Of a stretch of 64,000 nt of DNA, positions 54,641 to 63,928 are shown one piece after another. The notes below the pieces were generated by a model. It was not told the origin of the DNA and searched no databases. It worked only from the letters and a program-made list of their open reading frames with translations. The stretch comes from Solirubrobacter sp963837485 (GTDB lineage Bacteria; Actinomycetota; Thermoleophilia; Solirubrobacterales; Solirubrobacteraceae): assembly GCA_963837485.1 (NCBI GenBank), contig CAWINP010000018.1, positions 264,433 to 328,432 of the forward strand, written 5' to 3'. How positions within the stretch are numbered: the first letter of the stretch is position 1; each line of letters begins with the position of its first letter. Both the position numbers and the translations under genes were made by a program.

Positions 54641-55876
54641 GTGGCCAGCATAGTTTTCGAGCACGTGACCAAGCGCTACGCCGACGGCGCAGAGGCGGTC
54701 ACGGACATGAACCTCGCGGTCGCGGATGGAGAGTTCATGATCCTGGTCGGCCCTTCCGGCTCCGGCAAGTCGACGGCGTTGCGAATGGTCGCCGGGCTCG
54801 AGGACATCACCGAGGGCGTCATCCGGATCGGCGACGACGTCGTCAATGACCTCGCGCCGCGGGATCGGGACATCGCGATGGTGTTCCAGAACTACGCGCT
54901 GTATCCGCACATGACCGTGGGGCAGAACATGGGCTTTGCCCTCAAGCTGGCGGGAGTTTCTCGCAGCGAGATCGCCCGCAAGGTGCACGAGGCGGCGAGG
55001 GTGCTGGATATCGAGCGTCATCTCGACCGCAAGCCCGCCAACCTCTCCGGTGGGCAGCGCCAGCGGGTTGCGATGGGTCGCGCGATCGTCCGCGACCCCA
55101 GGGCGTTCCTGATGGATGAGCCCCTATCCAACCTCGATGCCAAGCTGCGCGTGCAGACGCGAACCGCACTCTCGCGCCTTCATGAGCGGCTCGGGACGAC
55201 GACGATCTACGTCACCCACGACCAGGTCGAGGCGGTGACGCTCGGCGACCGAATCGCGGTCATGCGGGGCGGGCGGATCCAGCAGGTGGGAACACCCGCC
55301 GATCTGTATGCGCACCCGGTGAACCTGTTTGTCGCGGGCTTCATCGGCTCCCCGGCGATGAACTTCCTGCCGGGCCAGCTCGATGGAGATCAGCTGCGGA
55401 CACCGATCGGGGACCTTCCCCTCGCAGGGGAAATGCGTCGGCGCCTCGAGGCGGGCGACGGCGGTGGCCGCCGCGGTGTGATCGTCGGCATTCGTCCCGA
55501 GCACTTCGAGGACGCGATGCTGGTGACAGGTCCAGCGACGGGTCACATCTTCAAGAGAAAGATCGAGGTCCTCGAGGCGCTCGGATCCGATTCCTACGCT
55601 CACTTCAGTATCGACTCGCCGCGGATCTCGTCAGCTGAGCTGGAAGAGCTCGAAGACGAAACGAGCGTTGCGTCTTCAGCTGAGGGCGTTCATGTCGTCG
55701 CTCGCCTCGCTGCGGCCAGCGCAATCAAGCAGGGACAGGAGGCCCAGCTGTGGGTCGACACGTCTCAGCTGCACCTCTTCGATCACGAGACCGGCCGAAG
55801 CCTGCTGACGCGCGAGAGCTCCGGTCTCGAGTCGCCCGAGTCCTCGACGCTCTCCCGCCGCCGGCTGATCGCCTAG
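54641..55876 (+). CDS. ABC transporter ATP-binding subunit, MalK/UgpC type
   Basis: 411 aa, GTG start. Walker A GPSGSGKSTALRM, Q-loop VFQNYALYPHMTV, signature LSGGQRQRVAMGRAIV, Walker B FLMDEPLSNLDA, H-loop YVTHDQVEA, then the C-terminal TOBE/regulatory domain (GIRPEHFEDAM). It is the shared ATPase of sugar ABC importers. No permease or binding protein is nearby, so it serves transporters encoded elsewhere (inference). Its stop TAG is made of the TA target of the IS630 insertion plus the first base of the element. Confidence 0.95.
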   Translation: MASIVFEHVTKRYADGAEAVTDMNLAVADGEFMILVGPSGSGKSTALRMVAGLEDITEGVIRIGDDVVNDLAPRDRDIAMVFQNYALYPHMTVGQNMGFALKLAGVSRSEIARKVHEAARVLDIERHLDRKPANLSGGQRQRVAMGRAIVRDPRAFLMDEPLSNLDAKLRVQTRTALSRLHERLGTTTIYVTHDQVEAVTLGDRIAVMRGGRIQQVGTPADLYAHPVNLFVAGFIGSPAMNFLPGQLDGDQLRTPIGDLPLAGEMRRRLEAGDGGGRRGVIVGIRPEHFEDAMLVTGPATGHIFKRKIEVLEALGSDSYAHFSIDSPRISSAELEELEDETSVASSAEGVHVVARLAAASAIKQGQEAQLWVDTSQLHLFDHETGRSLLTRESSGLESPESSTLSRRRLIA

Positions 55877-57010
55877 TGTCCTGATGCATTAATTCGGTTG
55901 CGGTGGGGCAGGATCTCGGTCATGCCGAGTTCTGTTGCCATCGCGATCGAGTTGACCGTTGACGAGCGCGCCGCGCTGGAGTCATTCACGCGCCGGCGGA
56001 CCAGCGCGCAGGCGTTGGCGCAGCGCGCGCGGATCGTGTTGATGGCGGCCGACGGGATGACCAATACGGCGATCGCGCGCGAACTCGGGGTGCACCGCCC
56101 GATGGTCACCAAGTGGCGCAGTCGCTTCGCCGAGCATCGCGTCGAGGGCTTGACCGATGAGCCGCGGCCTGGCCGCCCGCGCACGGTCGGCGACGAGCAG
56201 GTCGAGGAGGTGATCGTCAAGACGCTCGAGACGACCCCAAGGGACGCGACGCACTGGTCGACGCGCTCGATGGCCGCCGAGGTCGGCCTGACGCAATCAG
56301 CGGTGCACCGGATCTGGAGGGCCTTCGGGCTGGCGCCGCACCGTCAGGACACATGGAAGCTCTCCAAGGACCCGCGGTTCATCGAGAAGGTCCATGACGT
56401 CGTCGGCCTGTACCTGAATCCGCCGGAGCGCGCGGTCGTGCTGTGCGTGGACGAGAAGTCACAGATCCAGGCGCTCGATCGCACGGCGCCGATCCTGCCG
56501 ATGCTGCCCGGCGTGCCCGAGCGCGCGACTCACGACTACAAGCGCGCCGGCACCTCGAGCCTGTTCGCGGCGCTGGATCTCACCACCGGGCGGGTGATCG
56601 GGTCGCTGCACAGCCGTCACCGCGCGATCGAGTTCAAGCGCTTCTTGCAGACCATCGACCGCGAGGTTCCCAAGCATCTCGACATCCACTTGGTGCTCGA
56701 CAACAGCAGCACCCACAAGACACCCGCGATCCACAAATGGCTGGCCGCGCACCCACGGTTCGTCTTGCACTTCACCCCGACCTCGAGTTCCTGGCTCAAC
56801 CTCGTCGAACGATGGTTCGCCGAGCTGACCACCAAGCTGCTGCGCCGCGGCGCCCACCGCTCGGTCCGTCAACTCAACGCCGACATCCGCGCCTGGATCA
56901 GCACCTGGAACGACAACCCGCGGCCCTTCGTCTGGACCAAAACCGCCGACGAAATCCTCGAATCGATCACCCGCTACTGCAACCGAATCAACCAACGAAT
57001 CACGACACTA
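55874..57010 (+). mobile_element. IS630-family element with TA target duplication
   Basis: The element body (55876-57008) is flanked by TA on both sides (55874-55875 and 57009-57010). Imperfect terminal inverted repeats: left GTGTCCTGATGCATT, right (reverse complement) GTGTCGTGATTCGTT, 12 of 15 positions identical. It carries one transposase gene. TA duplication is the rule for the IS630/Tc1 superfamily. Confidence 0.85.
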
Positions 57011-57019
57011 GCGCGTTGA
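55922..57019 (+). CDS. IS630-family transposase
   Basis: 365 aa, ATG at 55922. N-terminal HTH (NTAIARELGVHRPMVTKWRS) and winged segment (ATHWSTRSMAAEVGLTQSAV). DDE triad: VVLCVDEKSQIQAL, LDIHLVLDNSSTHKTPAIHK, SSSWLNLVERWFAELTTKLL. The frame is unbroken. The stop TGA (57017-57019) lies 7-9 bp beyond the right TA, so the last residues are read from flanking DNA. Confidence 0.93.
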   Translation: MPSSVAIAIELTVDERAALESFTRRRTSAQALAQRARIVLMAADGMTNTAIARELGVHRPMVTKWRSRFAEHRVEGLTDEPRPGRPRTVGDEQVEEVIVKTLETTPRDATHWSTRSMAAEVGLTQSAVHRIWRAFGLAPHRQDTWKLSKDPRFIEKVHDVVGLYLNPPERAVVLCVDEKSQIQALDRTAPILPMLPGVPERATHDYKRAGTSSLFAALDLTTGRVIGSLHSRHRAIEFKRFLQTIDREVPKHLDIHLVLDNSSTHKTPAIHKWLAAHPRFVLHFTPTSSSWLNLVERWFAELTTKLLRRGAHRSVRQLNADIRAWISTWNDNPRPFVWTKTADEILESITRYCNRINQRITTLAR

Positions 57020-57052
57020 TGGCGGCCGAGACATGAGCGTGCCGGACAGGCG

Positions 57053-58939
57053 GTGACCACGCGCGCGGACTTGTGGTCGGGGACGACCGCGTGGGCGCGC
57101 CGGTTCAAGAGTCCGCTGCGCGCGTTCCTGCGCACCGAGAGCGGCGGCGCGGCGGTCCTGCTCGCAGCGACGGCGGCGGCGCTCGTGTGGGTGAACGTCG
57201 ACGCCGCTTCTTACGAGCGGCTGTGGGAGGCCGTGCTCGCGATCGACTTCCACGGCGGGGGGGTCGAGCTGACGCTTCGCGAGTGGGTGAACAGCGGGCT
57301 GATGACGTTCTTCTTCTTCGTGCTGGGTCTGGAGGCGCGGCGTGAGATCGACCTCGGCGACTTTCGCGAGCGCCGGCGCTTCGTGCTGCCGTTGCTGGCG
57401 TCGGTCGGCGGCATGGGCGCCGCGGTGGCGATCTACCTCGCGTTCAACCTCGGGAGCTCGGCCGCGGGGGGCTGGGGCATCGCGATGTCGACCGACACGG
57501 CGTTCGCGCTGGGATTGCTCACGCTCTTCGGCCCGCGGGCTCCGGATCGCCTGCGGGCGTTCATACTCACGGTCGTCATCGCGGACGACCTGCTCGCGCT
57601 TGTCGTGATCGCGTTCGTCTACAGCGACTCGATCGACGTCATGCCGCTGATCTGGGCGGCCGGCCTGTTCGCGGTGGCGCTGGTGCTGCTGCTCGGGCTC
57701 AAGCTGCGGCACGGCCCGACGTACTTCGTGCTCGGCAGCGCGATGTGGGTCGTCGCGCTCGAGTCGGGCATCGAGCCGCTGGTGGTGGGCCTGGCGTTTG
57801 GGCTGCTGGCGTGGGCCACGCCCGCCGCCCGCTCGGACCTCGAACACGCGGGAAGGCGCTTCCGCGAGTTCCGCGAACAGCCGACGCCCGAGCTCCAGCA
57901 CATGGCCCGCGAGAGCATCAGGACCGCGATCTCGCCCAACGAGCGCCTGCAGCTCATCTATCACCCGTGGACGAGCTACGTGATCGTCCCGCTGTTCGCG
58001 CTGGCCAATGCGGGCATCGCGCTCGACGGCGACTTGCTCGAGCGCGCCGCGCGCTCGCCGATCACGCTCGGCGTTCTCGTCGGCTACGTGGCCGGCAAGC
58101 CGCTCGGCATCGTCGGCACGGCACTGCTGGTCACCTGGGTCTCACGCGGGCGACTGCGACCCACGGCCGGCTGGGGCGCCGTCGCCGGCGCAGGCGCGAG
58201 CGCCGGCGTCGGCTTCACCGTCTCGCTGCTCGTCGCCACGCTGGCCTTCGACGGCGCGGAGCTCGAGCAGGCCAAGGCCGGCATCCTCGCCGCCCCCGTC
58301 GGCGCGGCTGCCGTCACCTGGCTGGTGTTCCGCACCATCGGACGGCTGTCGCAGCGGCGCCGTATTGCCGCCCTGCTCGGCGGCGCAGAGCCGCTCCTGG
58401 ACCTCGCGTTCGCGGTCGATCCCGAGTCCGACCACATCCGCGGTCCGCTCGACGCGCCGGTGACCGTGGTCGAGTACGGCGACTTCGAGTGCCCGTACTG
58501 CGGACGCGCCGAGCCCGCCGTGCGCGAGCTGCTGCGCGACTTCGCGGACGTCCGCTACGTGTGGCGGCACCTGCCGCTCGCCGACGTGCATCCTCACGCC
58601 GAGCTGGCGGCACGGGCCTCGGAGGCCGCCGCCGATCAGGGCGCGTTCTGGGAGATGCACGACCTGCTGCTCAAGCACCAGGACAAGCTGCGGTTGGGCG
58701 ATCTGGTGTCCTACGCCGACCGGCTTGGGCTCGACGTGGCGCACTTCACCCAGGGACTGCACGGGCACGTTGGGGCGAACCGGATCGCCCAAGACGTGGA
58801 GGGCGCGGACCTGAGCCGCGTGTCCGGCACGCCCACGTTCTTCATCAACGGGCGCCGCCACCACGGCGCATACGACATCGACACCCTGTCGCGCGCAGTC
58901 CGCGCCGCCGGCGCCCGCGCCAAGCTGGCGGCGTCGTAG
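57053..58939 (+). CDS. nhaA: NhaA Na+/H+ antiporter fused to a DsbA/thioredoxin domain
   Basis: 628 aa. Residues ~20-430 are NhaA: NSGLMTFFFFVLGLEARREI, AMSTDTAFALGLLTLFG, VVIADDLLALVVIAFVY (the Asp-Asp pair that binds Na+) and 10-12 helices. Residues ~455-625 are a DsbA-like thioredoxin domain with EYGDFECPYCGRAE (CPYC active site) and VSGTPTFFINGR (cis-Pro loop). The fusion is known in actinobacteria. It exchanges Na+ for H+ in the membrane; the redox domain may sense or form disulfides. It starts just after the IS630 element. Confidence 0.93.
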   Translation: MTTRADLWSGTTAWARRFKSPLRAFLRTESGGAAVLLAATAAALVWVNVDAASYERLWEAVLAIDFHGGGVELTLREWVNSGLMTFFFFVLGLEARREIDLGDFRERRRFVLPLLASVGGMGAAVAIYLAFNLGSSAAGGWGIAMSTDTAFALGLLTLFGPRAPDRLRAFILTVVIADDLLALVVIAFVYSDSIDVMPLIWAAGLFAVALVLLLGLKLRHGPTYFVLGSAMWVVALESGIEPLVVGLAFGLLAWATPAARSDLEHAGRRFREFREQPTPELQHMARESIRTAISPNERLQLIYHPWTSYVIVPLFALANAGIALDGDLLERAARSPITLGVLVGYVAGKPLGIVGTALLVTWVSRGRLRPTAGWGAVAGAGASAGVGFTVSLLVATLAFDGAELEQAKAGILAAPVGAAAVTWLVFRTIGRLSQRRRIAALLGGAEPLLDLAFAVDPESDHIRGPLDAPVTVVEYGDFECPYCGRAEPAVRELLRDFADVRYVWRHLPLADVHPHAELAARASEAAADQGAFWEMHDLLLKHQDKLRLGDLVSYADRLGLDVAHFTQGLHGHVGANRIAQDVEGADLSRVSGTPTFFINGRRHHGAYDIDTLSRAVRAAGARAKLAAS

Positions 58940-59145
58940 CGCTCGCGTGCGTTGCGGCTGCGGGACGTGGTCGCGATCAGGCTCCGCCCGATCCCACGGT
59001 CGACCTGATGTTGCCGCACGGCCTCGAGCGGGTGCTGACCGGCGGGGCGGGTCACCGATCCGGAAACCTCGTAGCGGCGCGACGACGCTGCGCGCCGGCG
59101 TCGATCGGTCATCTCGCTCGCCCTCGGCAGGTCGGGGCCGGGCGG

Positions 59146-59679
59146 TTAGGCTGCTGCGAGGCGTGCCCGCACGATCTGCGGGAGTTCGCTCCAGGGCCGA
59201 TCCAGGCGCTCGCCATCGAGGAAGAAGGTCGGCGTCGCGCGGACTCCAGCTCTCCGGCCGCCCTCGATGTCGGCGCGGACGCGCTCTCGAAACGTGTGCT
59301 CGCGAAGGGCCGCGTGGGTCTCCGCCGGGTCGAGCTCAAGTCGCGCTGCCACGGCGAGCAGCCCGTCGCGTGAGAACCGCCCGCGCGGTGTGAGGAGCAG
59401 CGGATGCGCGTCCCAGAACTTCCCGTGCAAGCCGGCCAGCTCGGAGAGCTCCGCGGCGAGGTCCGCTCGAGGATGCAGCGCCGGCACGGGGAAGTGACGC
59501 CAGACGAGGCGGACGCCATCGAAGCGGTCCACGAGCGACTTCACCGGGCGACTGACTTGGAAGCAGTACGGGCATCCGAAATCCCCGTACTCGACGAGCG
59601 TCAGCTTGGGGCTGCTCGAGCCGGTGACGTGATCACGCTCTCCGACCGCGGGCAGGGCGCTTGAGGCCGAGGTGCTCAC
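59146..59679 (-). CDS. DsbA-family thioredoxin-fold protein
   Basis: 177 aa from GTG 59679. TLVEYGDFGCPYCFQVSRPV holds a CPYC active site; RATPTFFLDGERLD the cis-Pro loop. It closely resembles the C-terminal domain of the neighbouring NhaA fusion (both have VRxVWRHxP and a late TPTFFx(N/D)G). No signal peptide is evident with this start. Confidence 0.88.
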   Translation of the reverse strand: MSTSASSALPAVGERDHVTGSSSPKLTLVEYGDFGCPYCFQVSRPVKSLVDRFDGVRLVWRHFPVPALHPRADLAAELSELAGLHGKFWDAHPLLLTPRGRFSRDGLLAVAARLELDPAETHAALREHTFRERVRADIEGGRRAGVRATPTFFLDGERLDRPWSELPQIVRARLAAA

Positions 59680-60358
59680 CCGACCAGAGTCCGTTCTGCA
59701 TCGATCGCGACGACCTCGTCGGCGCGCACGATGGTCGCGAGCGCGTCGTTGAACGTCTCGGCCGAGCTCGCGCGAGCCATCGCTTGCATGCACACCATTC
59801 TGCGAACGGGGCCGGTGATCGCAAGCGCCCTCGACGATCAGGCGATACGCGCGTTCAACGGCTCATCACGACGAGGCACGACCAACGGCTGTGCTCGGCA
59901 CCCTCGCGGCCCGCGACATCGTTCCCCGAAGTTCACACGGGGTACGTCCTCGCGACCCGGGACTTCTTCGAGGAGCCGGTCCCACGTCACCCGATCTCGG
60001 TCGGCGCCAGGCCTACCCGGCCATGTACGGGACGACGCGGCGGGTCGTGGCCGACTTGCGCAGTGACGTCGAGTGGACGGCGGATGGTCGGGAGCCGCCG
60101 TCTTCACAGCCGCCGCGCGGCACCGGTGGCAACCGGCTGCGGTCGACCGCGGTGGCTCCGCACAGCTCGCGCCGGGCGCGGCTCACTACGACCTCACGCG
60201 TTTCGTCCTGGCGAGCGTCGTCGGGGCCGACCGGCCCGAGCGGCGCGAGGGCGTGGCGCGCTCGGAGGCCACCGTGGCGCATCTACTTCACATGTCGTCC
60301 AGGAGGCGGGCGGACTCGTCGCTGGCCCCAGAGAGGACGGCTTCGTAGATAAGCCACG
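59680..60358. other. Intergenic, nothing recognised
   Basis: 679 bp. Open frames on both strands lack motifs. A short minus-strand stretch (AETFNDALATIVRADEVVAI, about 59700-59760) reads like protein, but it is too short to name. Confidence 0.4.
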
Positions 60359-60712
60359 TCACGGGCGGGCCCCGTCAGCCAGCGTCCGGTATCGACCGTC
60401 GAATCGCGTGCCCCGGCCCAGCTCGGTGAAGCTCAGCCCGACGATCTCATCGCCCTCAACGATCCAGAGCAGGCCGTAACAAGATCGATAGGCCGGCGGC
60501 CAGAACGAGCAGAAGCGTCCATCCTCGTCGACGTACCACTTGCCCTGTGTCGGACGACCGTCCGCCTCGACGTAGCTCGTGTCCCCGTTGACATCGAACG
60601 TCTGCGTCGCCCCGTCGTCGAAGAGCAGCTCGCCGGCCGTCACTGCTCGCGGGATCAGGGAGGCCGCAACCGGCTCGCCGTCAACGACCTCGACATCCTC
60701 AAAGCCTTGCAC
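60359..60712 (-). CDS. Hypothetical protein, small beta-rich domain
   Basis: 117 aa from GTG 60712 (TTG 60754 also in frame). GELLFDDGATQTFDVNGDTS, GRPTQGKWYVDEDGRFCSFW, PPAYRSCYGLLWIVEGDEIV and GLSFTELGRGTRFDGRY form a consistent beta-strand pattern with two Cys. No signal peptide. Family not recognised, but the composition is that of a real gene. Confidence 0.55.
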   Translation of the reverse strand: MQGFEDVEVVDGEPVAASLIPRAVTAGELLFDDGATQTFDVNGDTSYVEADGRPTQGKWYVDEDGRFCSFWPPAYRSCYGLLWIVEGDEIVGLSFTELGRGTRFDGRYRTLADGARP

Positions 60713-60904
60713 TGGGTAAGCCTGCTGCCTGGATCCGGGCCGGTTCGAACGCAATCGGTATCGCTCAATCGCTTCGGGCTGTTGCCCGGGCCGACGCCGG
60801 ATCGTCAGGCAGCTGGGGGCAGCTCGAGGCTTCGGCGCGCGCTTCGGCCGTCTTGCGAAAGATGCCGCGCACCACGCTGGTCCGCGTGAATGACCCTCGA
60901 CGCC

Positions 60905-61013
60905 TTACCGATGCCGCCCCCTCCGCCACGGCGCGAGCGAGCCCGTGCACGTTGCCGCGCGCGCTGTAGTACACGACTACGACGCGCAGGGCGTTCGGCG
61001 CACGGGTGGTCAT
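60905..61013 (-). pseudogene. Flavodoxin/WrbA-type N-terminal fragment
   Basis: From an ATG at 61013: NALRVVVVYYSARGNVHGLA then RAVAEGA, the FMN-binding start of WrbA-like NAD(P)H:quinone oxidoreductases (VVYYSxxGN). After about 35 residues the similarity ends and the frame continues as unrelated Ser/Arg-rich sequence. The rest of the enzyme is absent. Confidence 0.6.
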
Positions 61014-61199
61014 CGCGTCTCACCCTCAGCGAGCCCGGCGTTCCACTCGCCTCGTCCACAGTGCGAACCGTTCCGACGACGTGGTGGGAGTCGTCGAACA
61101 GGTGACGACCCGCGTCGCGATGGCAATCGGCACATGTGATTTTGCGATCACCCAACGCGATCGCCGTGACCTGATCCGCCCGCCACCATCAACCGAGTC

Positions 61200-61745
61200 A
61201 TGACCTTCCGTCCGCGAACTACCTCTCGCGCACCGATGGAGGAGGATGCTGCGCGTCGGTTGGCTGTCCTCGGCCGCGCTCCCGAACTGGTCGGCGTCGA
61301 TCCGTGGTTCAACACCCCGGACGGCGAGCCGCTGAGGCTCGCGGCCCTTCGCGACCGCGTCGTCCTGCTCGAGTTCTGGACCTTCGCGTGCGTGAACTGC
61401 CAGCGCACCCTCCCATTCCTACGTCGAATGCACGAGCAGTACCAGCCCGACTTGACGGTCGTCGGCGTCCACACTCCCGAGTTCGCATTCGAGCGGTCCG
61501 TTCAGAACGTCGAGCGCGCCGTGCGGGAGCACGGGCTCGAATACCCCGTCGGACTGGACAACGACTTCGTCGCTTGGAACGCGTACGGAAACCGGTACTG
61601 GCCGATCATGTACCTCATCGATCGCGCCGGCCAGATTCGCTACATGCGGATCGGTGAGGGCAACTACGGTCGAACTGAAACTGCCATTCGCACGTTGCTC
61701 GCCGAAGCCGTCGGCCCCACAGCCGAGACAAGAGCAGCCTCTTGA
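61200..61745 (+). CDS. Redoxin (TlpA/DipZ-like thioredoxin-fold protein)
   Basis: 181 aa. WTFACVNCQRTLPFLRRMHE has a CVNC active site, typical of the thioredoxin-like domain of DipZ/TlpA relatives; VGVHTPEFAFERSVQNVERA and GLDNDFVAWNAYGNRYWPIM (cis-Pro WP) complete the fold. No signal peptide is seen, so cytosolic or surface location is uncertain. ATG at 61200. Confidence 0.88.
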   Translation: MTFRPRTTSRAPMEEDAARRLAVLGRAPELVGVDPWFNTPDGEPLRLAALRDRVVLLEFWTFACVNCQRTLPFLRRMHEQYQPDLTVVGVHTPEFAFERSVQNVERAVREHGLEYPVGLDNDFVAWNAYGNRYWPIMYLIDRAGQIRYMRIGEGNYGRTETAIRTLLAEAVGPTAETRAAS

Positions 61746-61996
61746 CGAGTTCGATGGCTCAGGTGTCGTCGATCGCCACCGGAGAGGCTGCCACGTGCTG
61801 GATCGTCCGGGTGGGCGACACCCTGTACGCGTCGATCGTTGGCAGCGGCACGCTGCCGGAGGTCCGCGACGCGCCCGGTGAGCCGCGTGCGCTGACCTTC
61901 GCGCTGGCACCAGCGATGGTCGAGCGCCGCTGGGGCCATGTGGTCAACGTCAGCACGGTCAACCTCGCCGCTGCCCGTGTCCGCCGCCGCCGATGA
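61742..61996 (+). pseudogene. Chimeric remnant: unknown N-part plus SDR fragment
   Basis: 84 aa frame. First half GEAATCWIVRVGDTLYASIV resembles small DUF2255-like proteins; second half PAMVERRWGHVVNVSTVNLA is the 'xAMxERxWGxIVNVSSxN' strand of an SDR. Both are partial and joined in frame. The TTG start overlaps the redoxin stop. Confidence 0.4.
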
Positions 61997-63323
61997 GCGT
62001 CTCGGGGCGCCCGACGACCGGCTCGGCCTGTTCGCCACCGTCGCGATCGTCGTGGGGGGGGCGTCGGCACCGGCATCTTCACCGTCCCCGCTGCGATCGC
62101 CGACTACGGCTGGCTCAGCGTGCCCGCCTTCGCCGTGGTCGCTGCCGGCTCACTTGCGCTCGCGCTGACGTTCGCGCGGCTGGTGCGCCGGACTCGGCGC
62201 TCGGGTGGCCCATACGCCTACGCCGACGACGCCTTCGGGCGGTTCGCCGGATTCCTCGCCGCCTGGACCTACTGGATCCAGGGGTGGACCGGGCATGCCA
62301 CGATCCCCGTCGCCGCCGCCGGCTACGCCGAGGCGCTGTTCGGGCTCGGGTCGGGTCGGCTGGCGACGTTCGCCGTGGCCGGCGCGGTGCTCTGGCTTCC
62401 GGTGCTCAACAACCTCGTCGGCACCCGGTCGGTGGGTGCGGTGGCCGTCGCCACGACGGTCTTGAAGATCACTGCCCTGGCGATCGTCGCCGTTGCCGGG
62501 TTGCTCGCGTTCCACGCCGGCCACGTGGGGCCGGTGCGCGCGCACGGCGGCTCGTGGACCGCGCTGCCCGGCGCATCCGCCCTGCTGCTCTTCTCGTTCC
62601 TGGGCATGGAGGGCGCCGCCGTGGCCACCAACCGCGTGCGAGATCCCGAGCGCAATGTGCCGCGAGCGATCATCGCCGGCGTGGCGGGCGTGGCGGTCCT
62701 CTACCTGGCGGGCACGCTGGCGGTGCAGGGCACGGTGCCGCAGGCGCGGCTCGCCGAATCCGGCGCCCCGTTCGCCGACGCCGCACAGGCGATCTTCGGC
62801 GGCGGGTGGGCGGCCAAGGCGATCGCCGCGGTGGCCCTGATCTCGGCGCTCGGCTCGCTCAACGGCTTCAACCTGGTCAACTCCGAGATGGCGGCGGGCG
62901 CCGCGCGCGACGGCCTCTTCCCGCGGCCGCTGCGCCGCCGCGTACGCGGACTGCCCGGTGCCCGCACTGCTGCTCAACACGATCCTCGCCACCGCACTGA
63001 TCGCATTCGAGGCGGCCGGGGACCTGCTGGCGCTGTTCACCACGCTCGCGCTGCTGAGCACGTTCGTCTACGTCTTCGGCTACGTCCTGTCCGTGGCCGC
63101 CGAACTCTGCCACTCGCTCGCCCGGCGCACCCGCGACGGCCCACCGACGGGCACATTGGCGATCGCCGCGATCGCCCTCGCCATGGTGTTCTCGCTGTGG
63201 ATGGCGGGCGCGACGGGCGCCCAGGCCGTGCAGCGCGGCACGATGCTGATCCTGATCGGCATCCCCGTCTACGCGGTCACGCGAAGCACGAACCCGAGCA
63301 GGCGCAGTGGTGACCCGCGCTGA
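61977..63323 (+). CDS. APC-family amino acid permease, frameshifted
   Basis: The protein reads across three frames. GAPDDRLGLFATVAIVVG, then after a G8 run (62054-62061) VGTGIFTVPAAIADYGWLSV and ARLVRRTRRSGGPYAYADDA (APC motifs), LLLFSFLGMEGAAVATNRVR, ALISALGSLNGFNLVNSEMA; near 62945 it shifts again to CPVPALLLNTILATALIAFE and further helices. About 12 membrane helices in all, GTG start 61977. With the two indels repaired it would be a ~445-aa permease; possibly sequencing errors. Confidence 0.75.
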
Positions 63324-63445
63324 AGCGCGACCTCAGCGCAGTCGACCACGCGCGATCCTCGTCGTCTACTCCCCCGAGCGGCTCGTGACGGGGCGCGCCG
63401 CGAGGCACGGGCAGGGACAACGGTGAGCAATGAAAGGAAGCAAAG

Positions 63446-63928
63446 ATGACTGACGATGTCCAGGTGGCGAACCGCCGGCTCGACGCGAGTGAGAACGAGG
63501 CGCTGATCGGCATGGCGCGGATGGGCGCGGATGCGTTCGGGTACACGGCGGACCTGCGGATCGACCGCGGCCTCGCCCAGCTCCTGCGCCTGCGAGTGTC
63601 GCAGCTCAACAACTGCACCTACTGCCTGAACCTGCACTACCAGGCGGCGCGCGAGGCGGGCATCCCTCGGGCCAAGATCGACACCCTGACCGCGTGGTGG
63701 GAGACTGAGCTTTACTCCGAGGCCGAGCGAGCGGCGGTCCGCTACACCGAGGCGCTCACCCGCGCCGCCGACACCGATCCGGACATGGCGTTCCAGCGCT
63801 TCCACGACGCGCTCGTCGAGCACTTCGGCCCGGAGGAGATGCTCGAGATCGTCGGCGTCGTCGTCAACATGAACGTCTGGACCCGGATCAAGCTTGCCGA
63901 GGGCGCGATGCCCGGCCCGGCAGATTGA
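63446..63928 (+). CDS. AhpD/carboxymuconolactone-decarboxylase family protein
   Basis: 160 aa. LLRLRVSQLNNCTYCLNLHY carries the CxxC plus His of alkylhydroperoxidase AhpD-like proteins; YTEALTRAADTDPDMAFQRF and EMLEIVGVVVNMNVWTRIKL complete the helical domain. Cytosolic peroxidase or stress-related. AAAGGAAG before ATG 63446. Confidence 0.92.
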   Translation: MTDDVQVANRRLDASENEALIGMARMGADAFGYTADLRIDRGLAQLLRLRVSQLNNCTYCLNLHYQAAREAGIPRAKIDTLTAWWETELYSEAERAAVRYTEALTRAADTDPDMAFQRFHDALVEHFGPEEMLEIVGVVVNMNVWTRIKLAEGAMPGPAD

